Below, piece by piece: positions 1 through 8,231 of a DNA stretch of 64,000 nucleotides (position 1 is its first letter; each line of letters begins with the position of its first letter). The stretch is from SPDF01 sp963812085 (GTDB lineage Bacteria; Gemmatimonadota; Gemmatimonadetes; Gemmatimonadales; GWC2-71-9). Made by a program: the position numbers and the translations under genes. The notes under the pieces were generated by a model. It was not told where the DNA came from, made no database searches, and was given only the letters and a program-made list of their open reading frames with translations. Location of the stretch: positions 310,001-374,000 of the forward strand of contig CAWETL010000006.1 of the NCBI GenBank assembly GCA_963812085.1, read 5' to 3'.

Positions 1-1
1 A

Positions 2-1207
2 CTCCTGGCCAAGCTCGCGGAGCCGCTCCTCGGCAGCGCGACCCGCATCGTCTTCCGCGTCCAGGAAGACCGCCAAAAGCGTCCCCAGATGGACTTCTTC
101 GTCGCACCGCCGCCCTCCGAAGCGCCGCCGGCCGCCGCGAGTGTTCGGAACACCCAGCCCCTCAACGAGCGCTACACCTTCGACACCTTCGTCATCGGGA
201 AGTCGAACGAACTCGCCGCTGCCGCCGCGCACGCGGTCGCCGAGGCGCCGGGGAAGACCTACAATCCCCTCTTCATTTACGGGGCGACCGGGCTCGGCAA
301 GACCCACCTGATGCAGGCCATCGCCCATGCGGTGGTCGAGCGGACCCCCTCCACCAGGGTCCTCTTCGTCGGCGCCGAGCAGTTCATCAACGACGTCATC
401 GAGAGCATCCACAGCCGCACCACGTCGGAACTCAAGCGGCGCTACCGGAGCGACGTGGACCTGCTCCTGGTGGACGACGTCCACTTCCTGGAAGGCAAGG
501 AGCGCACCCAGGAGGAGTTCTTCCATACCTTCAACGCGCTCTACGAGGCCGGCAAGCAGATCGTCGTCACCTCGGACCGGCCCCCCAAGGAACTGCCGGG
601 GCTGGAAGCGCGCCTGGTCAGCCGCTTCGAGTGGGGCATGGTGGCCGACAGCGGCCTCCCCGACCTCGAGCACCGGATCGCCATCCTCCGGAAGAAGCAG
701 GAGCAGGACCACCTCGAGATGACCATCCCGGACGATGTGCTCCGGTTCATCGCCGAGCACGTCCGGTCGAATGTCCGGGAACTGGAGGGCTGCATCATCA
801 AGCTCCTCCTGTTCGCCTCGCTCAAGCACCGTGAGATCACGATCGACCTGGCCCGGGAGTCCCTGGCCGACAAGATCAAGGCCAGCGAGGAGGCTGCCAG
901 TGTGGCACCTCGCCCGATGCCCTCGATCGACCGGGTCCAGGAAGTCGTCTCCCGCCGCTGGGGCGTCACACCGGACGGCCTGCGCTCCAAGGCGCGCATC
1001 CAGACGCTTACCGTGCCGAGGCAGATCGCGATGTACCTCGCCCGCGAAGCCTTGCAGATGCAGCTCGTCGAAATTGGCCAGGCGTTCGGCGGCCGCGATC
1101 ACAGCACCGTGATTCACAGTGTGGACAAGGTCGAGCGCCAGATGGCGAGCGATCGTGCGTTCCGTGAACGAGTTGAACTCGCGCGGCAGGAGTTGTTCGC
1201 ACCATAG
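2..1207 (+). CDS. dnaA: Chromosomal replication initiator DnaA (5' end outside window)
   Basis: DnaA is the AAA+ ATPase that binds oriC boxes, opens the duplex and loads the helicase. The frame is open from base 2 with no stop, and the residues before the first in-window ATG (base 89) read like the end of domain I, so this is a 5'-truncated gene with about 401 residues visible. Seen: Walker A GATGLGKT near base 281, Walker B LLLVDDVHF near base 460, and the C-terminal box-binding signature GGRDHSTV near base 1090. dnaN follows after an oriC-like gap, the usual bacterial order. Identity is certain; only the missing start limits it. Confidence 0.97.
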   Translation, partial: LLAKLAEPLLGSATRIVFRVQEDRQKRPQMDFFVAPPPSEAPPAAASVRNTQPLNERYTFDTFVIGKSNELAAAAAHAVAEAPGKTYNPLFIYGATGLGKTHLMQAIAHAVVERTPSTRVLFVGAEQFINDVIESIHSRTTSELKRRYRSDVDLLLVDDVHFLEGKERTQEEFFHTFNALYEAGKQIVVTSDRPPKELPGLEARLVSRFEWGMVADSGLPDLEHRIAILRKKQEQDHLEMTIPDDVLRFIAEHVRSNVRELEGCIIKLLLFASLKHREITIDLARESLADKIKASEEAASVAPRPMPSIDRVQEVVSRRWGVTPDGLRSKARIQTLTVPRQIAMYLAREALQMQLVEIGQAFGGRDHSTVIHSVDKVERQMASDRAFRERVELARQELFAP

Positions 1208-1425
1208 TCGGCGCGGCGAATGTGGGTCGGTGTGGAATCGACATTCGTCCGCCGATTCCGCCGTGATCTCCAGACGCTCCACACGGTCACAACAGGACGG
1301 AAGTGCTGCAGGCTGTTGCGGAACGGCGGGTTGGGATGGTCGTCCACATCCCCACACCCTCTACTACTACTACTAGTCATATATATCTATAGAAGTACTT
1401 GAACTACTTGCACGGCGGGGATGGT
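1120..1425. other. oriC: Putative replication origin region (oriC) between dnaA and dnaN
   Basis: The 218-bp gap between dnaA and dnaN has several DnaA-box-like sites sharing TCCACA or its complement: 1120-1128 (TTGTCCACA on the minus strand, one mismatch to TTATCCACA, inside the dnaA 3' end), 1231-1236, 1278-1283 and 1340-1348 (TCGTCCACA). A C-rich stretch (1349-1360), a trinucleotide run (1361-1375) and an AT-rich block (1376-1400) follow. Box, GC-rich spacer, trio and AT-rich unwinding element is the known basal origin order. The boxes are weak apart from the first, so origin activity is inferred. The dnaN promoter probably also lies here. Confidence 0.65.
1361..1375 (-). promoter_or_regulatory. 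DnaA-trio-like run (five TAG trinucleotides)
   Basis: Five consecutive CTA triplets on the plus strand read TAG x5 on the minus strand, which is 3'-GAT-5' repeats when read from the adjacent DnaA box (1340-1348) toward the AT-rich block. DnaA-trio elements of this form guide DnaA filament assembly on single-stranded DNA. TAG runs are rare in this GC-rich window. Confidence 0.6.
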
Positions 1426-2535
1426 ATGAAGTTCACGATCACGCGAGAGCAGTTCCAGGAGGGCTTGGTCGCGGTGGCGGCGAGTGTGCCGGCCAAGACC
1501 ACCCTCCCGGTCCTTGCCAACATTCTCCTTGAAGCCACCAAGGACGGGCTGCGCATTTCCGGCACCGATCTGGACATCGCCGTCAGTACGACGGTGCCTG
1601 CCAGTGTCGACCAGGAAGGCGCCATCACCCTGCCGGCGCGCAAGCTCGTCGAGATCGTCCGCGAGCTGCCGAGTGCGAGTATTCGCTTCACTGCGGCAGG
1701 GGAGCAGCGGGTCACGCTCGAGTGCGGGAAGTCGAAGTTCAAGCTGCTGGGACTGCCCCGGGAGGAATTCCCCGCATTTCCGACCGTCACGTTCGAGGGC
1801 GGCTGGAGCATTCCTGCCAAGGAGCTCCACAAGCTGATCGGGCACGTGGCGTTCGCGGCGAGCACGGAGGAGAGCCGTCCGATCCTGAACGGGGTGCTCT
1901 GGGAGCTCCGGCCCGACAAGATGCGGATGGTGGCCACCAATGGCCATCGCCTGGCGCGGATGGACATGCCCGTGACGGGCAGCAAGACCCAGGCGGACCT
2001 GATCGTGCCGCCCAAGGCCCTCGACCAGATTCGGCGCCTCTTCGGGGCGGACGACGTGGTGGAGATCGCCAGGAGCGACAATCATCTCGGCTTCCGCTCC
2101 GCGACCACGCAGGTGTTCACGCGGCTCATCGAAGGGCCGTATCCGAACTACGAACAGGTCATTCCGCGGGAGAACGACAAGGTGGCCACGGCTGACAAGG
2201 CCGCGCTGGCCGCCGCACTGCGCCGCATGAGCACCGTGGCCAGCGACCAGACCCACCGGATCCGCATGGCCTTCTCGAGCGGCGGGTGCAAGCTTTCGGT
2301 GCAGACGCCCGACCTGGGCGAGGCCCAGGACGAGCTGACGGTCACCTACGAAGGCGATCCGCTGGAAATCGGCTTCAACGCCACGTACCTGCTGGAAATC
2401 CTCAAGTTCATCCCGACGGACGAGGTGCGGATGACCTTCAAGGCTCCGGAGCGCGCCGCCACCTGCGAACCGGTGGGGTGGGACGACCCGGCCAGCTACA
2501 TGACGCTGGTGATGCCGCTGCGGCTGGTGGACTAG
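1426..2535 (+). CDS. dnaN: DNA polymerase III beta sliding clamp
   Basis: Forms the dimeric ring clamp that tethers DNA polymerase III. The product is 369 residues, normal for the family, with three repeated clamp domains; recognisable stretches include TLPVLANILL near residue 25 and the C-terminal ending YMTLVMPLRLVD. An in-frame TTG at 1399 would extend it by nine residues, but I chose ATG 1426 because it gives the canonical MKFTITREQF start and follows a purine-rich GGCGGGGA. It sits just downstream of the oriC-like region and ends before a strong hairpin (2580-2607). Confidence 0.97.
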   Translation: MKFTITREQFQEGLVAVAASVPAKTTLPVLANILLEATKDGLRISGTDLDIAVSTTVPASVDQEGAITLPARKLVEIVRELPSASIRFTAAGEQRVTLECGKSKFKLLGLPREEFPAFPTVTFEGGWSIPAKELHKLIGHVAFAASTEESRPILNGVLWELRPDKMRMVATNGHRLARMDMPVTGSKTQADLIVPPKALDQIRRLFGADDVVEIARSDNHLGFRSATTQVFTRLIEGPYPNYEQVIPRENDKVATADKAALAAALRRMSTVASDQTHRIRMAFSSGGCKLSVQTPDLGEAQDELTVTYEGDPLEIGFNATYLLEILKFIPTDEVRMTFKAPERAATCEPVGWDDPASYMTLVMPLRLVD

Positions 2536-2579
2536 GAACCGAGGCGGACAAGCGGGGAAGCGGGGAGGGTCTTGATGCG

Positions 2580-2607
2580 AAGAGGCAGCCCGCGGTGGCT
2601 GCCTCTT
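2580..2607. terminator. Hairpin terminator between convergent dnaN and mtgA
   Basis: An 11-bp perfect stem (AAGAGGCAGCC / GGCTGCCTCTT) with a 6-nt loop lies 45 bp after the dnaN stop, between two convergent genes. No strong T-tract follows on either strand, so termination efficiency is uncertain, though the position suits a bidirectional terminator. Confidence 0.6.
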
Positions 2608-2640
2608 GTGATTTCCAGATGCCCACTGAGCTTCTGCTCG

Positions 2641-2681
2641 CTCCCCGCTTCCCCGCTTCCCCGCTTCCCCGCTTCCCCGCC
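2641..2681 (+). repeat. Octamer tandem repeat (GCTTCCCC)4 ending in GCC
   Basis: Four perfect 8-bp units (2647-2678) follow a degenerate CTCCCC and end in GCCT, directly abutting the mtgA stop codon. A complementary AGCGGGGAAGCGGGGAGGG lies upstream (2551-2569), so the two arms could pair around the 2580-2607 hairpin. The same module recurs at 13933, 37968, 44793 and (reverse orientation) 57934. Confidence 0.85.
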
Positions 2682-3535
2682 TAAATGCTATCCGGCACCA
2701 CCATCTCATCGATGCTCGGCGGTGGAGGCGGGGTGATGTCGTTCTCGTCCTCCTGGGGGACCGTGATCGCTTCGCCGCGCATTCGGCGCAGGATCAGGTC
2801 GCGCCGCCAGCGCATCCGTCCAGTACGATAGGCCGGATTCGAGGAGAGGGGAAACGGGAGGGACCCGGCGAGCGAGGCCGCCTGGGCGGGGGTCAGCCGG
2901 CTTGCGGAGTGCTGGAAGTAGAACTCGCTGGCTGCCTCAGCCCCCCAGAGGTTGGGTCCGAACTCCACCACGTTGAGGTAGAGCTCCATCAGGCGGCGCT
3001 TGCTGAGCGCCGCCTCGAGTCGGTAGGCGGTGACCCCCTCCTTGAGCTTGCGGAGGGGATTGCGGTCGGGGGAGAGGTACAGGTTCTTGGCCAGCTGCTG
3101 TGTGATGGTGCTGGCGCCGCGGAGCTTGGCCCGTCGCGACCAGAACGCCCCCGCCGTGCGGCCGAGCTCAGCCCGGTCTTTCGGATCGCTCCAGGCGAAC
3201 GTGGCGCGTCGGTAGCCGAGGGCCTCGAGGATGGCGAGGTAGTCGATGCCGCCATGCTCGAGGAACCGGTTGTCCTCGCCGATCATCGCCGCCCGCGGGA
3301 GCCATTCGGAAATGGAATCGAGAGGAACGGGTTGGTAGGCCGGCTGGGCGGGGAATCCCCTTCCCCGCCGCGCCGCCTTCCCGCTGTCATCTGGCACCGC
3401 GTTGCCGCGCATCGTCATGAAGGCGGTGCGGGACGGCCAGTGTGTCCGGTACCAGGCCGGCGGGGGCCAGACCGCCACCAGCCAAAAGAGGAACAGTCCC
3501 CCGGCGATGGCGGCCCAGCGGAGGGCCCGGATCAC
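2681..3535 (-). CDS. mtgA: Monofunctional biosynthetic peptidoglycan transglycosylase
   Basis: Polymerises lipid II into glycan strands at the periplasmic face of the inner membrane. The 284-residue protein has one N-terminal membrane anchor (about residues 8-25) and family-51 glycosyltransferase motifs: EDNRFLEHGG with the catalytic Glu, GASTITQQLAKNLYLS, and KRRLMELYLNVVEFG. There is no transpeptidase domain, so it is the monofunctional type. The C-terminus carries an acidic, proline-rich tail. It starts at GTG, 7 bp after the upstream secreted-protein gene, so the two are probably co-transcribed. A T or Y variation cannot be assessed here. Confidence 0.93.
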   Translation of the reverse strand: MIRALRWAAIAGGLFLFWLVAVWPPPAWYRTHWPSRTAFMTMRGNAVPDDSGKAARRGRGFPAQPAYQPVPLDSISEWLPRAAMIGEDNRFLEHGGIDYLAILEALGYRRATFAWSDPKDRAELGRTAGAFWSRRAKLRGASTITQQLAKNLYLSPDRNPLRKLKEGVTAYRLEAALSKRRLMELYLNVVEFGPNLWGAEAASEFYFQHSASRLTPAQAASLAGSLPFPLSSNPAYRTGRMRWRRDLILRRMRGEAITVPQEDENDITPPPPPSIDEMVVPDSI

Positions 3536-3542
3536 GCCTGCG

Positions 3543-4337
3543 TCAGTAGGTACTGACCGTGACGGTCGTGAGGGCCTTGAGCGGAATCGGCGCCGGCGCC
3601 TGCGCCATCGTGATGGTCATGTTGGAGTTGACGGTATTCGTGCCGCCGAGATAACGCCCGTCCTTGGCGACGTAGTAGGTGCCCGTGCCGGCGCCGCTTC
3701 CCTCGAGCTGCATGTCGCCGCCGGGGCCTTCCTGGCTGCCGACGCTCGACGTGGTGCTGGTGGTGTTGATGGTGAGCGCCTTGGCGCCGTTGTACGTCCC
3801 CTCGCCGGCATTGGTGTACACCGTCATCAGCTTGATGGAGGTGGAGCCGTTGCTGCTCGTGGAGCTGTAGGAAAGGGTGTCGGACCAGCTCTCACCCTGC
3901 TTGCGCATGTGAGCCTTGCCACGGGGAAAGAATCCCGCCAGCACGGCCTCGAACTGCTGCGCGCCGGCGCCTCCCCGCACAAAGGTGAGGTTGTCGATCT
4001 TGCCCTGTTCGGTCAGCATCCCGTGCCAGGTGGCGCCGCTGGCGGAGTCGGCCAGCGACTGGAGCTCGGTGATTCCCTGGGTGGCGCTGTCTACCCGCAT
4101 GCTGTCGAGCACGGCGGTCAGCGCCCGACCGCCGGTGGTGTCCTTGAGCGTCATGGTGAAATAACCGGTGAACCCGGTGGAGTTCTTCTGTTCGCCGGCG
4201 CCCACGGCCGAGAGATCGATGGTGGACTGGGCGACGACGTTGATCCTGTAATTGATGGTCGTCACCGGCGACTTCGGCGCCGGCAGGGCGACGGCGCCGG
4301 CGGCCAGGGCCGACGCGGCAAGCAGCTTCACGAACAT
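3543..4337 (-). CDS. Secreted hypothetical protein
   Basis: A 264-residue protein of unknown function. The start at ATG 4337 leaves a GAGGATC ribosome-binding sequence and a short export signal (MFVKLLAASALAAGAVA); an upstream in-frame GTG at 4361 would spoil the signal. The mature part is rich in Thr, Ser and Gly with alternating polar and hydrophobic residues, suggesting an all-beta periplasmic or surface protein. It contains no cysteine and no catalytic motif that I recognise. It is the first gene of a two-gene unit with mtgA, which hints at an envelope role, but this is only context. Confidence 0.75.
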   Translation of the reverse strand: MFVKLLAASALAAGAVALPAPKSPVTTINYRINVVAQSTIDLSAVGAGEQKNSTGFTGYFTMTLKDTTGGRALTAVLDSMRVDSATQGITELQSLADSASGATWHGMLTEQGKIDNLTFVRGGAGAQQFEAVLAGFFPRGKAHMRKQGESWSDTLSYSSTSSNGSTSIKLMTVYTNAGEGTYNGAKALTINTTSTTSSVGSQEGPGGDMQLEGSGAGTGTYYVAKDGRYLGGTNTVNSNMTITMAQAPAPIPLKALTTVTVSTY

Positions 4338-4451
4338 GGGATCCTCGGAGTAGGGGCACACAACGGGGCCCCGCCGCCGAACGCGGTGGGACCTGCGGCC
4401 GAAATCTAGGGCCGTGAGCGGCCCGGCGCACGGGCGGGGGCCCGAAACGAC

Positions 4452-4479
4452 CGCCGCCCCGGCAGGAACCGGGGCGGCG
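4452..4479 (-). terminator. Terminator hairpin downstream of rnpB
   Basis: A perfect 11-bp GC-rich stem (CGCCGCCCCGG / CCGGGGCGGCG) with a 6-nt loop starts directly after the 3' end of the RNase P RNA on the minus strand. The following minus-strand sequence has only three Ts, so it is a strong stem with a weak U-tract. Confidence 0.75.
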
Positions 4480-4480
4480 T

Positions 4481-4857
4481 GGGTCAGGCCATAAGCCGAG
4501 TTCTGTACCCCGTTGCCGGGGGATGGTCATCTGTCTGGGACGGCCGTCGCCGGCCGCCTCGAGCAGCCTACCCGCGGCTCACCGTTGCCGGTGGGGTCGG
4601 TGCGGGCCGCACCTCGCCGCTTATTTGGCCTTGCTCCGACTGGGGGTTGCCGTGCCATCACTGTTGCCAGTGACGCGGTGGGCTCTTACCCCACCCTTTC
4701 ACCCTTACCCGGCAGTCGCTTGCGCTTCCGTCGGGCGGTTTGCTTTCTGTTGCCCTGTCCGTCGCCTTGCGGCGCCCAGGCGTTACCTGGCAGTCTGCCC
4801 TGTGGAGCTCGGACTTTCCTCGGATGCCGAAGCACCCGCGACCATCGAGCCTGACCC
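4481..4857 (-). ncRNA. rnpB: RNase P RNA, bacterial type A
   Basis: Catalytic RNA of RNase P, which matures tRNA 5' ends. Read on the minus strand it has the conserved 5' core GAGGAAAGTCCGAGCTCC, the following CAGGGCAGACTGCCAGG and GTAACGCCTGG segments, and the 3' signature CAGAACTCGGCTTATGGCC. The ends were set where GGGTCAGGC and GCCTGACCC pair to form helix P1, giving about 377 nt. A TATATT hexamer lies 6 bp before the inferred 5' end and a strong hairpin follows the 3' end. Open reading frames across this stretch are spurious. Confidence 0.97.
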
Positions 4858-4863
4858 AAGGGA

Positions 4864-4869
4864 AATATA
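4864..4869 (-). promoter_or_regulatory. -10 element of the rnpB promoter
   Basis: TATATT on the minus strand ends 6 bp before the inferred first base of RNase P RNA (4857), the expected -10 spacing. No convincing -35 hexamer was found at 16-18 bp upstream. The site lies between rnpB and the stop codon of the kinase gene. Confidence 0.6.
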
Positions 4870-4895
4870 GCGGCGCGTCCCGCCGCGTGGGTCGC

Positions 4896-7800
4896 TCAAC
4901 CCGGCCCCTGCACCCGGGCCAGTCCCGCCTGGGCCTGCTGGACGTACACCTGGAGATCGGGGTCGGCCGTCTTCCACTGCGCCAGGACCTGCTGGTACTC
5001 ACCGGCGGCCTCGGCCCGGCGTCCCAGCTTCTCGTACGCGGCGGCCCGCAGCAGCCGCGCCCGCCCGACCATGGCCCAGCGGGGGTCGAACCCCCGGGTG
5101 GAGAACTGCGGCGTCTCGAAGAACTTGAGGGTCTCGATGGTCCCGTTGTAATCGCCGAGGAGATACTGGGCCTGCGCCTGGAGCGGCGCCCAGGCCGCGT
5201 ACATCGGTCGGGTGCTGTCGGGCTCGGCCAGGGCGTTCCGGGCGGCCGTCGTGTCGCGCCGGCTCAGCGCCAGCAGCGCCGTCATCTCGGGCGGCAGTGG
5301 CTTGCCACTCATCGCCTGGAATTCCTCGAGCGGACGAATGTCGCCTGCCGCCAGCAGGCCGAGCGCGGCGTTCAAGCCGCCCCCGAGCACCTCTCCGCGC
5401 TTCTCAGCCGGCAGGCTGCGGGCGTCCTCGGCAGTGGCCTGCCAGAGTCGCTCCAGGGCGGCCACAGGGACGCCAGAGCCGCCATACAGCGAGGACAACA
5501 TCGAGCGCTTCCAGTCGCCGCCTTTCCACATTTCAGGCATTGAGGTCGGGAGGATTTGGGTGCGGATCTCGTCGGCCAATTCGATGACCCGCGCGGCGCT
5601 GGTCAGATCGCCGTAGTAGGCGAAAATGTCCGCGCCCGCGAGCACGTCCTGCATCACCGTGGGGGCGTCCTCCGCGGCGGCGAAGTCACCGGGGGTGATG
5701 CCCGCGAGCGCGGCCTTGAGCTCGGCCGCGGCCTGCGGGCCTTCCCCGCTGGCGTACCGGACACGGGCCTGCACGAACGGGGTCTCCGGATTGTCGGGGT
5801 CCGACACCCGGAATCGCGCGATTTCGGCCAGCGCATCGGCGTACTGCTGGTTGGCGATGAGCGCGTCCACCATGGCGAGGTGGGCTCGACCGGTGGCGGG
5901 CTGGGCGGTGCTCCACGCGCGTGCGGATTCGAGGCCGGCGGCGCGGGCGCGGGCCACCGACGCGGCAAGCGTCGTGCTGTCGAGCAGCGGCTTTCCCCTG
6001 GCGTTGTACCCGAACGCGAACGAGTCCGAGGTGACGAGGGCCACCATCGGCGCCGGCCGGCTCGCGGTGTTGAGCATCGCCTGGACATGCTCGTAGGCCA
6101 GGGCGTAGTCAGGCGCGAGCGCGAGAGCCCGCCGGAACGCGCGGAGGGACTGCGTCCAGTTGATGTCCGTCCGGCCCTTCATGTCGTGGTACCAGGCGTC
6201 ACCCAGGCCGTACCAGGCGTCGGCGTCCCGCGGGTTCCGGGCCAGGAGCTGTTCGTAGATGTTGCGCGCGGCCGCGTTTTGCCCCAGCAGGAAGAAGCGG
6301 TAGGCCGCGATCACCGCGCGGTCATGCGCGGGCAGTTGCTGCGAATAGAGCAGGGCGCGGTCGATGGAGGACTGTGCCACCGAGTCGCCGGTGCCCACCA
6401 GCCAGCCGCGCGTCAGGGAGAGCTTGTAGTACGCCAGACCGAACGTCGTGTCGATGGTCACGGCGCGCTGGAAGTTCCGCTGCGCGGCGCCCAGTTCCCA
6501 GCGGTTGAGCCGGTCCAGCCCGCTGAGGTACGCCTGGTACGCCTCGAGCGACGGCGTCGTGGCGGCCGCGAGGTCGGCCTGCACGCCGCCCGGCGCGCCG
6601 GAGATATCGAGCAATCGCGACGCCAGCCGGTCGAAGCTCGGCCGCGGGTCGGCGCTGGCCGGCGCACTCACTTCGGCGACGTCCTCGCGCTGCCCGGTGG
6701 CGACGTCGTAGACCCGTGCGGTAAGGTGCAGTGAATCCCCGACCTGGGCGAAGTCGCCCAGGACGACGGTCCACACGCCCGCCTCGCGCGCCAGGCGGCG
6801 CGCCATGTCGAGCCCGATGTCGTCGCCCACCTGCAACCCGTGCCGCGCGAGCAGGTCGTGGACCCGCTCGTGATCGACCACCGTCATGTCTTTCCACTGC
6901 GACATGTTCAGGGCGAGCATGTTGACGCTGCCGCTGCGGAGCCAGTCCACGCCGGGGTCGTCCCGGATGTTGTCGAATGGCAGGACGAGCATCGAGAGGC
7001 GCGGGTTGACGCCGGCGGGCGGCCCGGTCGGCCGGCGCACGACGAGGAGCGACGCCGCGATGACCAGGAGCGCCGTCACGACGGCCATGAGGACGCGCCG
7101 CCGCCGGACCCGGGCGATCGCGGGCAGCGGCGTCGGTGTGCCACCCAGCGCGGCGCGCAGTTCGGCACCCGTCTGGAACCGGTCCTCCGGTGCCTTGGCC
7201 AGGGTCCGCATGACGGCGTGGGCCAGGTCCGCCGGGCAGTCGGGGCGCACCCGTCCCAGTGCCACCGGAGGCTCCGAAATGTGCTTCGACACCACCACCC
7301 GGTTCGGCCCGACGAACGGGGGGTGTCCCGCGATCATCTCGTAGGCCACGGTGCCGAGGGAGTAGAGGTCGCTCCGGGCATCGACATCCTCGCCGGCCGC
7401 CTGCTCGGGGCTCATGTAATTGGGGGTGCCCACCACCATCCCCTGACCGGTGACGGGCCCGCTCCTGCTGCCGGGCGGCTCCACGGCAAAGGCCCGGGCG
7501 ATGCCGAAATCGGCCAGCAACGCCCGGCCGGTGCCGGTCTCAATCAGGATGTTCTCCGGCTTGACGTCACGGTGGACCAGCCCCGCGCTGGCGGCGGCAT
7601 CCAGGGCCGCGGCGATGTCCATGATGATGCGGCGCGCCTCCTCGGGTGGAAGGCGTCCGTCGCGGGTGAGCCGTTCCCGCAGCGATTCGCCGGGGACGCG
7701 GTCCATGACGAAATAGAGGAGGTCGTCTGCCTCCCCGGCGGCGTAGACCGTGACGATGTTGGGGTGCCGGAGGCGCGCGATCATGCGCGCCTCGGCGAGA

Positions 7801-8078
7801 AACCGCTGAGCGATGCTGGAGTGAACGGCGAGTTCAGGATGGACGGCCTTGACCGCGACGTCCCGGGCCAGCGTGGTGTCGCGGGCCAGGAAGACGATGC
7901 CCATGCCGCCGCGGCCGATTTCGGGCCCGAGTTGGTACTGGGGCCCCAGCGCGGCCTGCAGGCGCGCGGCGAGTCCAGGGCCGGCTGTGGGCTGGGTCAC
8001 GCGCGGGCTCCAAGGCGGGAGGAGGTCGTCCGCGACAGGCGCCGGGGCCGCGCTATCGACGGGCTCTTCAAAATACAT
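4896..8078 (-). CDS. Transmembrane Ser/Thr protein kinase with C-terminal TPR region
   Basis: A 1060-residue Hanks-type receptor kinase. The N-terminal cytoplasmic kinase domain (about residues 45-310) has the G-loop IGRGGMGIVF, catalytic loop HRDVKPENIL and DFGIA, all intact. One membrane segment follows near residues 325-345 (VVTALLVIAASLLVV), then a domain resembling the TolB-like N-terminal region of adenylate-cyclase-associated TPR proteins, then helical repeats consistent with TPRs to the end. I chose ATG 8078 over GTG 8096 because GGAAGGGG lies 7 nt upstream of it. It is divergent from an AraC-type gene, which may be functionally linked. The ligand and substrates are unknown. Confidence 0.93.
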   Translation of the reverse strand: MYFEEPVDSAAPAPVADDLLPPWSPRVTQPTAGPGLAARLQAALGPQYQLGPEIGRGGMGIVFLARDTTLARDVAVKAVHPELAVHSSIAQRFLAEARMIARLRHPNIVTVYAAGEADDLLYFVMDRVPGESLRERLTRDGRLPPEEARRIIMDIAAALDAAASAGLVHRDVKPENILIETGTGRALLADFGIARAFAVEPPGSRSGPVTGQGMVVGTPNYMSPEQAAGEDVDARSDLYSLGTVAYEMIAGHPPFVGPNRVVVSKHISEPPVALGRVRPDCPADLAHAVMRTLAKAPEDRFQTGAELRAALGGTPTPLPAIARVRRRRVLMAVVTALLVIAASLLVVRRPTGPPAGVNPRLSMLVLPFDNIRDDPGVDWLRSGSVNMLALNMSQWKDMTVVDHERVHDLLARHGLQVGDDIGLDMARRLAREAGVWTVVLGDFAQVGDSLHLTARVYDVATGQREDVAEVSAPASADPRPSFDRLASRLLDISGAPGGVQADLAAATTPSLEAYQAYLSGLDRLNRWELGAAQRNFQRAVTIDTTFGLAYYKLSLTRGWLVGTGDSVAQSSIDRALLYSQQLPAHDRAVIAAYRFFLLGQNAAARNIYEQLLARNPRDADAWYGLGDAWYHDMKGRTDINWTQSLRAFRRALALAPDYALAYEHVQAMLNTASRPAPMVALVTSDSFAFGYNARGKPLLDSTTLAASVARARAAGLESARAWSTAQPATGRAHLAMVDALIANQQYADALAEIARFRVSDPDNPETPFVQARVRYASGEGPQAAAELKAALAGITPGDFAAAEDAPTVMQDVLAGADIFAYYGDLTSAARVIELADEIRTQILPTSMPEMWKGGDWKRSMLSSLYGGSGVPVAALERLWQATAEDARSLPAEKRGEVLGGGLNAALGLLAAGDIRPLEEFQAMSGKPLPPEMTALLALSRRDTTAARNALAEPDSTRPMYAAWAPLQAQAQYLLGDYNGTIETLKFFETPQFSTRGFDPRWAMVGRARLLRAAAYEKLGRRAEAAGEYQQVLAQWKTADPDLQVYVQQAQAGLARVQGPG

Positions 8079-8231
8079 CACGGCCCCCTTCCGCACAGGG
8101 AGATCTCAGGGTTGGATGCGCCCCGGGCCCAAACGGTTGCTCCGGCGTCCACGGCATCCCGCCCCTGTTTGCGCTGGTGTTGAAGGGGGACGCCTAGACT
8201 GTTCTCCGTCACACCACTACGGAGCGGTCCC

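Noticed and set aside
1399..1425. TTG start of dnaN at 1399
   Set aside because: ATG 1426 gives the standard clamp N-terminus and has a better ribosome-binding context; the TTG lies in the AT-rich origin block.
2909..3556. Plus-strand open frames opposite mtgA and its upstream neighbour (2909-3556, 3402-4409)
   Set aside because: They mirror genuine coding sequence and have no start signals or domains.
4740..5543. Plus-strand open frame of 267 codons across rnpB and the kinase 3' end
   Set aside because: It overlaps the RNase P RNA and runs antisense to a clear kinase-TPR gene; composition is Arg/Gly/Pro-rich as expected of a shadow frame.
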